Made by a program: the position numbers and the translations under genes | Part shown: piece by piece, positions 1 to 10,760 of the stretch | Layout of the letters: the number at the start of each line of letters is the position of its first letter | Position numbering within the stretch: the stretch's first letter is position 1 | The notes under the pieces: model-generated | What the model saw: the letters and a program-made list of their open reading frames with translations, nothing else | Databases searched by the model: none | What the model was told of the DNA's origin: nothing | NCBI RefSeq assembly: GCF_029024925.1 | Contig: NZ_CP118962.1 | Span: 1,954,001-2,018,000 of the forward strand | From: Enterococcus faecalis | GTDB taxonomy: Bacteria; Bacillota; Bacilli; Lactobacillales; Enterococcaceae | DNA: 64,000 nt | Direction of reading: 5' to 3'

Positions 1-2630
1 AGAATTGTTTCGCCCGCTTTGGCTTCTTCATTAACAATCACTTTGAAGCGAATACTCCGCTCTTTTGTATCAGTGATACTTGGGTATTCCGCCGTGATTA
101 TGCCGTTGGTTTCTTTCAAGCTGGTTGGCTTGGGTTCATCACCGACACTTGTTAGGCTATCTTTGACATACGTCAGTCCTTTTGGTAGTTGGTCTGTGAT
201 AACCACTTTGTTTAAGACGCCATTTTCGACAGTGTTGCGGAAGCTAATGGTGTACTCGATAGTTTCGCCTAGTTTTGGTTTAGCGTTATTAACGGTTTTT
301 GTTGCGGTTAATTTGCCAGTTACTTGTTCGTCCGCAATTTTTGCTTCTACTATATTAGAAGTTTCGTTGACTTTTGCAGATGTTAAAATATCTACTGCCT
401 CAACGGTTGCGCTATTAGGCACTAATTCATTTGCTTTTGCTCGTTCATTTATCTGCGCTTTAAATTCGTAAATTGTTTCAGCTGTATCAGCTTTGTAGCT
501 ACCTCCTTGTGTAGCAGTTGCACCATTGCCAACACGGACTATAATTTGTTTATTGGTTGCATCATATTCTGCTTGATCATCGCCTGAAGCATCCGTTTTT
601 TCACCAGAATTTGGTCCACTAATAATTTTTAAAGAGCCTGGCAAATAATTTAAGCGACCATCTAGTGCATCCTTCGAAACTGAATTTATCGCTTCTGAAT
701 CAGCTTTTGTATTTTTTAGTGAGACACGATACGTGATTGTTTCACCAACTTTGTAAGTTTCTTTTGGTTCCACAATTTCTTTCTTAATTTCAAATTCAGG
801 TGTTTCTGCGTTTACAGCAAAACCAATCGCATTCGTAGAATAATCGTCACCACTACTTGTTGTTCTAAAATTAATTTGGTTTTGTCCAGCATTTAAAACA
901 CCTTCGGGAATTGCCATACGATCGATATCAATATCTAAAAAATTAGGATAATCCGGCGCAAATTTCCCTGGATACTTGTCTACCATATGTTCATCGTTAT
1001 CTGTCACAGTTGCGTTCATAGCATTGTTAACTGGATTGAGCGTGTTCGAAATATTTACCCAAGTTCCTGCGCTATTTTTAATTTGTGCGTTGTCTCCAGT
1101 CCAGTATTTATCTCCTTGAACAGTAAACCAGGTCACAATTGGATCAAGCTTTCCTTGTTTTGCTGTTAAAAAGTTGCTCATAGTAAATTCATTATTAGTT
1201 CCAGCAGCATTGCCACGTGCTCCATAGTAAATACTAAAAGCTCTTGACTTACTTGCCTGATCCTTTGTAACAACAAACAAACTCCAACCACTAAAGTTAT
1301 AATATTGATATTGACCATTTAAACTACTTGTCATAGGAATATCTGCTAACGTATAACTTCCTGTCGCACTTTTATCCCCTTGTAAAATTGAAGTTACATC
1401 TGCATAATTAGAAAATCCAGTATTATTGTATCCGAAACGTTGTCCTGGGTTTGTTGCATCTTGATCGATACGATGGTACCTTTGGGGCGAAACACGCTGT
1501 ACGGTTCCATTTGGTGTTGTAAATTGAACTGGTGCACTAATTTCTTCATCAGAAAGATTTGTTCCGTAAGCAGGGCCTTTATATCTAGAGGCACTCCAAA
1601 ATAAGCCCGCCCAAGCAATCTCTTTTGCACCATTTAAATCAATATAAGCCCGACTAGAGTTATACGTATTTGGATCATTGTCAACATCTGCAAATTCTAA
1701 AGGAAAATTGTTAATTGCATAACCACTACTTGCTCCTCGTGTGTTTAAAAATGTTTGCGCAGCCCCCGTATTTTCATTCGCAATTTTTAAGTTGGTATTT
1801 CCCGTTGAAAAAAGTTCTCCTCTATGAACGCTTTGATAAATCGGTGTATTAAACCCCCGACCAGGTGTTGGTGGCACTAACGGACCAGTAGGTTGCGCCT
1901 TTAATGGAGGTTGCTCAGGACTTTCGGTAGCCTGCGTTAGTGCTGTCTCTTGAATACTTTCTGTCGCCTTTCCTGCTTCAGGCTTTGTTTCGTTACTAGT
2001 AGTTGCGGTCATTTCATTTGTAGAAGAGGCTGTTTCGCTTGCCTGATTTTCTACTTTTGTTTCTGAAGTTTCCTGTTTTTCCTTCGAAACAAACTCTTTA
2101 TCTGCTAGCATATCTTTACTAGGTAAATCAATTACTAGTGTCCCTTTTTCATTATCTTCTATTAGTACGCTGACCAATAACTTGCTCGACGCTTTTGTAG
2201 TTATTTGCCCATTTATGGTAATCTTTCTTGTTGAATTTGGTTGAAGGTTAAGCAGTTTAATATCGGTTGTTTGATCTTTCTCATTTGTTTCAACCTTTGC
2301 TTGTTCTTCTAAAGACGTAGGTCCTCGCTCTTCGCTTAAAGTATCTAATACAAATTTGATTGGACTATCATTGTTATTTTTTTGTTTTAAAATGAGATTT
2401 TTGATTGGTACATCTCGTGTATTTGTTATTTCGTAAGTGACCGTTTTAATATCTTCTTGAGACGATGTATCTTCTATTTTCCCTATTACTTTGAGCCCGT
2501 CTTTTTCAACAGTATTCTCAGCATCACTCGTTACTTCTTGAGCAAATGCGTTCATCATTGGTAACAAATTTAAAATAAACAGCATGGTAATCATAAGGTA
2601 ACTCACAAAATTTTTAACTGCTTTATTCAT
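1..2630 (-). CDS. Large secreted surface protein with DUF11-type repeats (partial)
   Basis: The minus-strand frame from the ATG at 2628-2630 stays open to the window edge (876 codons), so the C-terminus, including any LPXTG anchor, is not visible. Residues 1-31 form a signal peptide (basic start, hydrophobic core, cleavage near AFA-QE). A Ser/Thr/Glu/Pro-rich linker lies at about residues 170-250. A globular adhesin-like region follows (about 260-610), then repeats of the fimbrial isopeptide/DUF11 type beginning with motifs such as KVGETITYRVS and KLGETIEYTISF. The position beside chlR-efrEF fits the V583 gene EF2224, annotated as a cell-wall-anchored protein. The role is probably adhesion or biofilm; the ligand is unknown. 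Confidence 0.85.
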   Translation of the reverse strand, partial: MNKAVKNFVSYLMITMLFILNLLPMMNAFAQEVTSDAENTVEKDGLKVIGKIEDTSSQEDIKTVTYEITNTRDVPIKNLILKQKNNNDSPIKFVLDTLSEERGPTSLEEQAKVETNEKDQTTDIKLLNLQPNSTRKITINGQITTKASSKLLVSVLIEDNEKGTLVIDLPSKDMLADKEFVSKEKQETSETKVENQASETASSTNEMTATTSNETKPEAGKATESIQETALTQATESPEQPPLKAQPTGPLVPPTPGRGFNTPIYQSVHRGELFSTGNTNLKIANENTGAAQTFLNTRGASSGYAINNFPLEFADVDNDPNTYNSSRAYIDLNGAKEIAWAGLFWSASRYKGPAYGTNLSDEEISAPVQFTTPNGTVQRVSPQRYHRIDQDATNPGQRFGYNNTGFSNYADVTSILQGDKSATGSYTLADIPMTSSLNGQYQYYNFSGWSLFVVTKDQASKSRAFSIYYGARGNAAGTNNEFTMSNFLTAKQGKLDPIVTWFTVQGDKYWTGDNAQIKNSAGTWVNISNTLNPVNNAMNATVTDNDEHMVDKYPGKFAPDYPNFLDIDIDRMAIPEGVLNAGQNQINFRTTSSGDDYSTNAIGFAVNAETPEFEIKKEIVEPKETYKVGETITYRVSLKNTKADSEAINSVSKDALDGRLNYLPGSLKIISGPNSGEKTDASGDDQAEYDATNKQIIVRVGNGATATQGGSYKADTAETIYEFKAQINERAKANELVPNSATVEAVDILTSAKVNETSNIVEAKIADEQVTGKLTATKTVNNAKPKLGETIEYTISFRNTVENGVLNKVVITDQLPKGLTYVKDSLTSVGDEPKPTSLKETNGIITAEYPSITDTKERSIRFKVIVNEEAKAGETI

Positions 2631-3046
2631 TTACATTCTCCTTCGTTCTTTTCATTTACTTAAACAAATCATCTTCAAACAACTTTTACAATTACTCATT
2701 GTTTCTCAATATCCACCTCCATAAAATACTTTTCAACCTTCAATTCTTTCTTTATTTAGCTACAACAACTTTTTTTAACGTACGATTTTCCGTTTCTCCT
2801 TATAATCAAAAAGTAACACATTATATTGGCTAAAAAAAGAAAAAAACCCGATATTTCAACAAAAAATTACGAATTAAATAACACGTTTTATATGAAGCAA
2901 ATATATTGACTTTCCCTAAAAAAATACAAATATAGGTAAGTTCTAGCTTTAAGAGTAATTTTTTTATTGTTTTCCCTTTAATAACATTCGTTCTAAATTG
3001 TTTTAAAAACTAAAAATTTTTTCATGTAATTTTCATTACATTTACC
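2631..3046. other. AT-rich intergenic region upstream of the surface-protein gene
   Basis: No gene is seen here. The stretch is very AT-rich with many homopolymer runs. A TATAAT-like -10 for the surface-protein gene may lie around 2825-2830 (minus strand), but no convincing -35 partner is visible. Confidence 0.4.
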
Positions 3047-3097
3047 AAAAAAAGAAACTAGCTTAGCTACATTTGCTATTACTAGTTTCTTTTTTTT
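3047..3097 (-). terminator. Rho-independent terminator of chlR
   Basis: AGAAACTAG at 3053-3061 pairs with CTAGTTTCT at 3082-3090. A and T runs flank the stem, so it could work in both directions. It lies just past the chlR stop codon. Confidence 0.8.
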
Positions 3098-3105
3098 AAA
3101 TTGTT

Positions 3106-3873
3106 TTACTTTTCCCCTAAAATTTCAATCCAACCATAATAATATTCAATATATTGATTTTCCTCTTCTAGTTGTGTCAAGATATGCTCTCCGACAACGA
3201 TGCCTGTTTCAAATCCTTGTTTTGCTAAACGCTTTTTTACTTCTTCGATATTATTCAAACGGGTATCTTGTGTATTGACTTTTAAAATAAAGCCTTTGTA
3301 TTGGCTACTTGGTTCTTTGAGCCAAATCACTTTGTCTAAACTTTTTTTATTCACATGATTTGCCAAACAAATCCCATACGTCAGTTCATTGGATTCACTT
3401 AAATCCCCGTAAATACCTAAAGTTGAAATGTGTTCCATGTAAACTTTCATCTCTTCTGGATCCTCAATATCAACAACAACAATTTTATCAAAAGGAATTG
3501 GTTCATCTGAAAAAACCAATGTTTCTAAATCAATTAACGCATGTAAATGTAATTTTCTTTTCTTGATTTCTTTGTATTTATGCTGAAGCCTTTTTATTTC
3601 TTGCCCCAGTTGTTCTTCTGTTGCTTCCATGGTGGCATAGAGATCGGTAGGAGTCTTTTTATACAAATTCAACATATCTTTGATAGGAATCCCCATTTTT
3701 CGATAAAAATCAATATCATATATTTTGAACAAATCTTCTAAATCAAAGGTTCGATATCCGTTTTCTTCATTGCGTGTTGTACTAATCAACCCTTGCTCGT
3801 CCCAATAACGAATCGTGGACTTAGGGATATTTAACAACTCAGAAACATCTTTTATTGTGTAATTTTTTTCCAT
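3106..3873 (-). CDS. chlR: MerR-family transcriptional activator ChlR
   Basis: This is a 255-residue regulator. Residues 3-70 are a MerR winged helix-turn-helix (YTIKDVSELL, then STIRYWDEQGL), followed by a coiled-coil dimerisation helix (about 80-120) and a C-terminal ligand domain of unclear type. The start is the ATG at 3871-3873 because GGAGGG sits seven bases upstream; a longer frame to 3921 would run through the divergent promoter. It is divergent from efrE-efrF, an arrangement known for ChlR (EF2225), which responds to chlorhexidine and activates efrEF in E. faecalis. The symbol rests on this context and on the family. Confidence 0.85.
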   Translation of the reverse strand: MEKNYTIKDVSELLNIPKSTIRYWDEQGLISTTRNEENGYRTFDLEDLFKIYDIDFYRKMGIPIKDMLNLYKKTPTDLYATMEATEEQLGQEIKRLQHKYKEIKKRKLHLHALIDLETLVFSDEPIPFDKIVVVDIEDPEEMKVYMEHISTLGIYGDLSESNELTYGICLANHVNKKSLDKVIWLKEPSSQYKGFILKVNTQDTRLNNIEEVKKRLAKQGFETGIVVGEHILTQLEEENQYIEYYYGWIEILGEK

Positions 3874-3910
3874 ACTGTTCCCTCCATCAAAAAGTTTAGC
3901 ATTTCTACTG

Positions 3911-3941
3911 TTGACATTCAAGTTACTTGAACGTGTACAAT
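3911..3941 (+). promoter_or_regulatory. MerR-type efrE promoter with ChlR dyad in a 19-bp spacer
   Basis: TTGACA (3911-3916) and TACAAT (3936-3941) are 19 bp apart, the elongated spacing typical of MerR-activated promoters. The spacer holds the dyad TTCAAGTTACTTGAA (3917-3931), the expected binding site for ChlR, which MerR proteins untwist to realign the two hexamers. Confidence 0.85.
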
Positions 3942-3987
3942 GACTCTTTGTAACAGCTAAAACGGTATTGTTTAAGGAGGAAATTTC

Positions 3988-5715
3988 ATGAAATTAATGA
4001 AAGAGTTTATTAAAGAAAATAAATGGATTGTTCTTGCGACAACTTTAACCATCTGTTTGCAAATCGCAGGAACCCTTGGCGTCCCTAAATTAGTTGGCAA
4101 GTTGATTGATGTGGGCATCGTTAGCGGTGACCAACAAGTAATTAAAACGATTGGCATACAAATGTTTCTTGTGGCATTCATTGGAACAATTGCCGCAATT
4201 ATTTCTAGCTATTTGTCTGCTTTAGTAGCTGCTAAATTTGGTTTCCAAGTTAGAGGATTGTTCTTTAAAAAATTTCAACAATTCTCGATGAAAAATGTTG
4301 ATAAATTTGGTTCAAATTCTTTGCTAACTAGAATGACCAACGATGTAGATAATGTTCAAACAATGATTGTGCTGTTTTGCCAATTAATCTTTCCAGCGCC
4401 TATTATTAGTTTATTTGCCTTAGTGATGACATTTTCTTATTCAGTTTCACTCGCTTGGGTAACATTGGCTTCCATCGTATTTTACTTAGTCGTTGTTTAT
4501 TTTTTAATGAAAAAAGGCACCCCTTTATCTTTAAAAATTCAACCAAAAATGGATCGAATTACTACGACTTTACGAGAGTTCTTTACTGGAATTAATATGA
4601 TTCGTGCGTTCAATAATCAAGACTTTGAAGAGCAGCGAACCAATCAAACATTTAAAAATTATGCTGAACGCATGAGTAAAGTGAATCGAATCTTTGCTTG
4701 GATTACTCCTGTTGCCTTTTTATTAATGGGCGTTGTGTATGCCTCTATTTTGTGGTTTGGCGGTAATTTAGTGGCGGTAGGCACCCTACAAATTGGCACC
4801 GTTACAGCTGTGATTGAATATACGCTTCTAACTTTGGCCTACTTAATGATCGCGGCTATGGTATTAGTTGTCATTCCACGGTCCGTTGCTTCCTTGAATC
4901 GCTTGCAAGAAGTTTTGTCAGAAGAAATTGAAATTAGCGATCCTCATACTGAAGCAATCATTGCTTATCATCCTGAGAAAGCCTTGATTTGCTTCGATCA
5001 CGTCACGTTTCAATACACAGAAACAGCTGATCCTGTTTTAGAAAATGTTAGTTTTGTCATCCCTAAAGGAAAAACAACGGCGATTGTTGGGGCAACTGGC
5101 GCTGGTAAAAGTACTTTAGTTAAGTTACTTTTACGAATAAATGAGGTCACAGCCGGCACGATTAGCTATTCTGGCACAGATATCCGCTCATTATCTCAGC
5201 AAACGATTCGCCAAGTCATCAGTTATGTGCCACAAAAAGCCTTTCTTTTCAGTGGGACAATCTTATCAAACTTATTAATGGGAAATGCCAAAGCAACTAC
5301 AGAAGAAATAAGAACGGCACTAGAAATTTCACAATCTTCTGAATTTATCGATTCCTTACCACAAGGGATTGAAAGTTTCGTAGCACAAGGCGGGGCCAAC
5401 TATTCTGGTGGTCAAAAACAAAGAATGTGTATTGCACGAGCCTTAATCAAACCGGCAGATGTTTATATTTTCGATGATAGCTTTTCCGCATTAGATTACA
5501 AAACTGATGCCGCTCTACGTGCCGCTTTACATGCACAAATGGCGGACAAAACTTTACTCATTGTTGCTCAACGGTTAAGTACAATCATGAACGCTGACAA
5601 TATTATCGTCCTAGATGAAGGAAGGATTGTTGGTCAAGGCACCCACGCTGATTTACTTACCACTAATAGCTATTACCAAGACTTTGCTAAATCGCAAGGT
5701 ATCTTACCCAAGTAA
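3988..5715 (+). CDS. efrE: Heterodimeric ABC exporter subunit EfrE
   Basis: A 575-residue type IV ABC exporter half-transporter: six membrane helices in about residues 1-310, then a nucleotide-binding domain. Walker A is GATGAGKST (about 370), the signature motif is YSGGQ, and Walker B ends FDDSF. The catalytic Glu after Walker B is therefore Asp, marking the degenerate ATP site usual in one partner of heterodimeric exporters. AAGGAGG precedes the ATG. It is followed by efrF after 52 bases. EfrEF (EF2226/EF2227) is a multidrug pump induced by chlorhexidine; the assignment here is by sequence type and the chlR neighbour. Confidence 0.88.
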   Translation: MKLMKEFIKENKWIVLATTLTICLQIAGTLGVPKLVGKLIDVGIVSGDQQVIKTIGIQMFLVAFIGTIAAIISSYLSALVAAKFGFQVRGLFFKKFQQFSMKNVDKFGSNSLLTRMTNDVDNVQTMIVLFCQLIFPAPIISLFALVMTFSYSVSLAWVTLASIVFYLVVVYFLMKKGTPLSLKIQPKMDRITTTLREFFTGINMIRAFNNQDFEEQRTNQTFKNYAERMSKVNRIFAWITPVAFLLMGVVYASILWFGGNLVAVGTLQIGTVTAVIEYTLLTLAYLMIAAMVLVVIPRSVASLNRLQEVLSEEIEISDPHTEAIIAYHPEKALICFDHVTFQYTETADPVLENVSFVIPKGKTTAIVGATGAGKSTLVKLLLRINEVTAGTISYSGTDIRSLSQQTIRQVISYVPQKAFLFSGTILSNLLMGNAKATTEEIRTALEISQSSEFIDSLPQGIESFVAQGGANYSGGQKQRMCIARALIKPADVYIFDDSFSALDYKTDAALRAALHAQMADKTLLIVAQRLSTIMNADNIIVLDEGRIVGQGTHADLLTTNSYYQDFAKSQGILPK

Positions 5716-5735
5716 TTAAAGAAAGGATGTGACTG

Positions 5736-5760
5736 CTTGAAAGAAAGTTTTCTTTTCAAG
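5736..5760 (+). promoter_or_regulatory. Stem-loop and possible leader ORF before efrF
   Basis: CTTGAAAGAAA pairs imperfectly with TTTTCTTTTCAAG just upstream of efrF. The AAAGGA at 5722-5727 lies about 40 bases from the efrF ATG but is well placed for a TTG at 5737, which opens a 20-codon frame overlapping the efrF start out of frame. This suggests translational coupling between the two subunits, but it is inference only. Confidence 0.35.
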
Positions 5761-5767
5761 CCATACA

Positions 5768-7546
5768 ATGAAAAAAACAATGAATCTTCAAAGCTTTAAA
5801 CGTTTCTGGAAAATGATTAAACCTGAGCATCCAATCTTTTATGGTCTAATGATCTGCAGTTTAATTGGAAACTTATTAATTGTTGCCATGACCTATATTA
5901 TGGCAATCGGGATTGATAACCTCTTAGAAGCGATCAAGCGTGTCGGGCTCAAAGGCATGACACTTCCTTTAGTTGAAGAAGCACTCTTAGGTCCCGTCTT
6001 ACTTTTAATTCTCTTTTCAATCATTAGTAGTATCACTTCTTTTATCCAGGAACGAGCAATGGCTTCTTTAAGCGAACGGGTTACTTTAAGAATTAGAAAA
6101 GAAGTGACAAAAAAGTTTAAAACTTTACCAATGGCCTTCTTTGACAATCACCAAGTGGGCGATATCATTAGTCGTTCAACAACTGGCTTAAACCAATTGT
6201 CACAAGTTCTTTTAACAGGCATCAACCAATTTTTCACTTCCGTCGTGACTATCCTTTTTGCAGGAATTATGTTGTTCTATATTGATGCAAAATTAACTAT
6301 TTTAGTGTTGCTACTAATTGGCGGTAGTACTTTCATGACGACAAAAATTGCGAATAAAAACAAGGTGTTTGCTGATCAAAGTCAAGCTGAATTAGGTCAA
6401 TTAAATAATAAAATGGAAGAATATTTAGCAGGAAATTTGGTCACAAAAACCTTTAATCAACAGCAAAATGCTGAAAAAACAATTGCTGCTGTTAATCAAC
6501 AACATTATCGTGCCTTTAAAAAAGCACAGTTTCTAAATTTTGCGATTTATCCAGCTATTCGTTTTATCAATCAGTTGGCTTTTATTATCAGTGCTATCTT
6601 AGGCGCAATGCTCGTTTTATCTGGTGGTATTACGATTGGTTTCTTGCAAGCGTATTTGCAATATATCAACCAAATTTCTGAGCCGATTTCTACCGCTTCT
6701 TATGTCATTAACTCAATTCAAGCAGCGATGGCTTCCATTGATCGGATTTTTGTTATCTTAGATGAAGCTGATGAACAGCCAGAAGCAACTCATTTAGAAA
6801 CTATTTCTTCTCCTAAAGGAGCCATTGAATTTAAAAATGTTCAATTTGGCTACACACCAGAAAAAATTTTAATGAAGAATGTTGATTTTTCTGTTCAACC
6901 GAAAAAAACAGTGGCCATTGTGGGACCCACCGGCGCTGGTAAAACAACATTAGTCAACTTATTGATGCGTTTCTATGAAATAAATCAAGGCGCCATTACT
7001 TTTGATGGGATTGATATTACGAAACTTTCTCGACAAAATCTAAGAAATTTATTTGGCATGGTATTACAAAACACTTGGCTATTTGAAGGAACCGTAGCAG
7101 ATAATATTGCCTATGGAAAAAAAGACGCTTCTCGTGAAGAAATAATTGAAGCGGCTAAAATTGCTCAATGTGATCATTTTATTCGGACCCTTCCTCAAGG
7201 ATATGACACAATTATTTCTAGCGAAAATGGTGCATTATCACAAGGGCAACAACAGTTATTAACCATCGCCCGAATCATTTTAGCAAATCCGCCCGTTGTT
7301 ATTCTCGATGAAGCAACTTCGAGTGTGGACACACGAACAGAAGCCCATATTCAAAAAGCGATGGAAACTGTCACAGAAAATCGAACAAGCTTCGTTATCG
7401 CTCATCGATTATCCACGATTGAAAATGCTGATTTAATTTTAGTGATGAAAAATGGCGATATTATTGAAAAGGGAACGCATCAGGAACTATTACAAGCTCC
7501 GACTCTTTACGCCAGCTTATATAATAGTCAATTTCAAACCACTTAA
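5768..7546 (+). CDS. efrF: Heterodimeric ABC exporter subunit EfrF
   Basis: A 592-residue half-transporter partnering EfrE. The N-terminal membrane domain spans about residues 15-330. The nucleotide-binding domain has Walker A GPTGAGKTT (about 390), signature LSQGQQQ and a canonical Walker B VVILDEATSS with the catalytic Glu, so this subunit supplies the competent Walker B. The ATG at 5768 has no clear ribosome binding site; a second ATG follows four codons later. It ends at a strong bidirectional terminator, so chlR and efrEF form a self-contained resistance unit. Confidence 0.88.
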   Translation: MKKTMNLQSFKRFWKMIKPEHPIFYGLMICSLIGNLLIVAMTYIMAIGIDNLLEAIKRVGLKGMTLPLVEEALLGPVLLLILFSIISSITSFIQERAMASLSERVTLRIRKEVTKKFKTLPMAFFDNHQVGDIISRSTTGLNQLSQVLLTGINQFFTSVVTILFAGIMLFYIDAKLTILVLLLIGGSTFMTTKIANKNKVFADQSQAELGQLNNKMEEYLAGNLVTKTFNQQQNAEKTIAAVNQQHYRAFKKAQFLNFAIYPAIRFINQLAFIISAILGAMLVLSGGITIGFLQAYLQYINQISEPISTASYVINSIQAAMASIDRIFVILDEADEQPEATHLETISSPKGAIEFKNVQFGYTPEKILMKNVDFSVQPKKTVAIVGPTGAGKTTLVNLLMRFYEINQGAITFDGIDITKLSRQNLRNLFGMVLQNTWLFEGTVADNIAYGKKDASREEIIEAAKIAQCDHFIRTLPQGYDTIISSENGALSQGQQQLLTIARIILANPPVVILDEATSSVDTRTEAHIQKAMETVTENRTSFVIAHRLSTIENADLILVMKNGDIIEKGTHQELLQAPTLYASLYNSQFQTT

Positions 7547-7594
7547 AAAGAACTGGAACAAGTCATTCTTCTTTTGACTTGTTCCAGTTCTTTT
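7545..7594. terminator. Bidirectional terminator between efrF and trpS
   Basis: A long perfect stem built on AAGAACTGGAACAAGTCA and its complement, with A and T runs on both sides, serves both converging genes. Confidence 0.9.
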
Positions 7595-7599
7595 ATTGC

Positions 7600-8607
<1,008 letters not shown>

Positions 8608-8638
8608 CTACACACCTTTATCGTTTTTAAGTAGTTTA

Positions 8639-8676
8639 GAAAAACAAGACAACGAAAAAGGTTGTCTTGTTTTTCT
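8639..8676 (-). terminator. Terminator after lepA
   Basis: AGAAAAACAAGACAAC and GTTGTCTTGTTTTTCT form a stem with a short A-rich loop directly after the lepA stop codon and before trpS. Confidence 0.85.
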
Positions 8677-8678
8677 GT

Positions 8679-10514
8679 TTATTTTTTCTGATCATCTTCA
8701 TCCATTTTCAGAACCGCCATAAAGGCTTCTTGAGGAACTTCCACGGATCCAATTTGTTTCATCCGTTTCTTCCCTTCTTTTTGTTTCTCTAACAATTTAC
8801 GTTTACGAGAAACATCGCCACCATAGCATTTAGCCAGTACGTTTTTGCGTAAGGCTTTAATATCTGAACGAGCCACAATTTTTTGACCAATCGCCGCTTG
8901 AACTGGGACTTCAAACTGTTGACGTGGAATTAGTTTTTTCAGTTTCTCAACAATCGCTTTTCCACGCTCAAATGCGAAATCTCGGTGAACAATAAAGCTT
9001 AACGCATCCACTTTTTCAGCATTTAATAGAATATCCATTTTCACTAGGCGGCTGGTACGATAGCCAGCCATTTCGTAATCTAAGGATGCATAGCCTTTTG
9101 TACTTGATTTCAATTTATCGAAAAAGTCAAACACGATTTCAGATAACGGAATTTCATAAACTACGTTTACACGATAATCGTCTAAGTAATCCATTGTAAT
9201 GAATTCGCCACGTTTACGTTGTGATAATTCCATTACTGCTCCTACATAATCGTTTGGCACCATGATTTGCGCTTTAACATAAGGTTCTTCCACAGATTCA
9301 ATCGTTACTGGTTCTGGAAATTCAGCTGGGTTATCAACAACAACGGTTGTTCCGTCAGTTTTATTAACGTGATAGATTACAGACGGTGCTGTTGTAATTA
9401 ACTCTAAATTAAATTCTCGTTCCAAACGTTCCTGAACAACATCCATGTGCAGCAAACCTAAGAAACCACAACGGAAACCAAACCCTAAAGCTTGCGATGT
9501 TTCCGGTTCAAATTGTAACGCCGCATCATTTAATTGTAATTTTTCTAATGCTTCCCGTAAATCATTGTAGCGCGACGTATCAATTGGATATAAGCCACAA
9601 TAAACCATTGGATTCATTTTGCGGTAGCCTGGTAGTGCTTCTGCTGCTGGATTGTCAGCCAAAGTCACTGTATCCCCAACCCGTGTATCTTGAACCGTTT
9701 TAATGCTAGCGGTGATATAGCCCACATCACCAACCATTAAATAATCACGAGCAATTGGTTTCGGTGAAAAAACGCCGACTTCTGTTACATCAAACGTTTT
9801 ACCGTTACTCATCATTTGGATTTTATCTCCAGGACGAACGACACCGTCAATTACACGAATGTTTAAAACGACCCCCCGATAACTATCGTAAATAGAGTCA
9901 AAAATCAAAGCCTTTAAAGGAGCCTCAATGTCCCCTGATGGAGCTGGTACATACTCCACCACTTGTTCTAAAATATCTTCAATCCCAATTCCTGCTTTTG
10001 CACTTGCTAAAACAGCTTCCGATGCATCAATTCCAATTACGTCTTCAATCTCTGTCCGAACACGCTCTGGATCAGCAGCGGGTAAATCAATTTTATTAAT
10101 AACAGGTAAAATTTCTAAGTCATTATCCAATGCCAAATAGACATTTGCTAGCGTTTGCGCTTCAATTCCTTGCGCCGCATCAACAACTAAAACAGCCCCT
10201 TCACAAGCTGCCAAACTACGAGAAACTTCGTAGGTGAAATCGACGTGCCCTGGTGTGTCAATCAAATGGAAAGTATAGGTTTCACCATCTTTGGCTGTAT
10301 AGTTTAATTCAATGGCGTTCAATTTGATGGTAATGCCGCGTTCTCTCTCTAAATCCATTGAATCAAGTAATTGATCTTGCATTTCTCGACTGCTGACTGT
10401 ATTTGTTTTTTCCAAAATCCGGTCGGCTAAAGTTGACTTCCCATGGTCAATGTGGGCAATGATCGAGAAATTACGAATTTTCTCTTGTCTTGCTTTCATT
10501 TCTTTATTGTTCAT
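8679..10514 (-). CDS. lepA: Elongation factor 4 (LepA), ribosome-associated GTPase
   Basis: A translational GTPase of 611 residues, the normal LepA length. The GTP-binding motifs are HIDHGKST (G1), DTPGHVDF (G3) and NKIDLP (G4), followed by EF-G-like domains and the LepA-specific C-terminal domain with the usual lysine-rich end. The start is the ATG at 10512-10514 because GAGG sits six bases upstream; an upstream in-frame ATG at 10526 is less likely. It acts on stalled or misassembled ribosomes. Confidence 0.96.
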   Translation of the reverse strand: MNNKEMKARQEKIRNFSIIAHIDHGKSTLADRILEKTNTVSSREMQDQLLDSMDLERERGITIKLNAIELNYTAKDGETYTFHLIDTPGHVDFTYEVSRSLAACEGAVLVVDAAQGIEAQTLANVYLALDNDLEILPVINKIDLPAADPERVRTEIEDVIGIDASEAVLASAKAGIGIEDILEQVVEYVPAPSGDIEAPLKALIFDSIYDSYRGVVLNIRVIDGVVRPGDKIQMMSNGKTFDVTEVGVFSPKPIARDYLMVGDVGYITASIKTVQDTRVGDTVTLADNPAAEALPGYRKMNPMVYCGLYPIDTSRYNDLREALEKLQLNDAALQFEPETSQALGFGFRCGFLGLLHMDVVQERLEREFNLELITTAPSVIYHVNKTDGTTVVVDNPAEFPEPVTIESVEEPYVKAQIMVPNDYVGAVMELSQRKRGEFITMDYLDDYRVNVVYEIPLSEIVFDFFDKLKSSTKGYASLDYEMAGYRTSRLVKMDILLNAEKVDALSFIVHRDFAFERGKAIVEKLKKLIPRQQFEVPVQAAIGQKIVARSDIKALRKNVLAKCYGGDVSRKRKLLEKQKEGKKRMKQIGSVEVPQEAFMAVLKMDEDDQKK

Positions 10515-10760
10515 TTTTTGCCTCATTTCTTTTAAGAAAAGCTAGCTCCCTGCTAGCTTCATCAATCAATTGTTATATTTTAGTTGCCTTTTTTATCAAA
10601 TTATCATGTTTAAAGGTCTAGGATAATCAGCACTTTTCATTATACCAATTTTTGATGAAGATTTAAAGCACTTCCCTTTTATTCTTTTGGTTTCGAAAGG
10701 CTAACAGAGTTTCGAAAAATTTGGTATACTAAAAACAGTAAATTTATTGGAGATGGAAAA

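Noticed and set aside
2810-2880. Promoter for the surface-protein gene
   Set aside because: A TATAAT-like box is present, but no -35 at proper spacing; so not listed as a feature.
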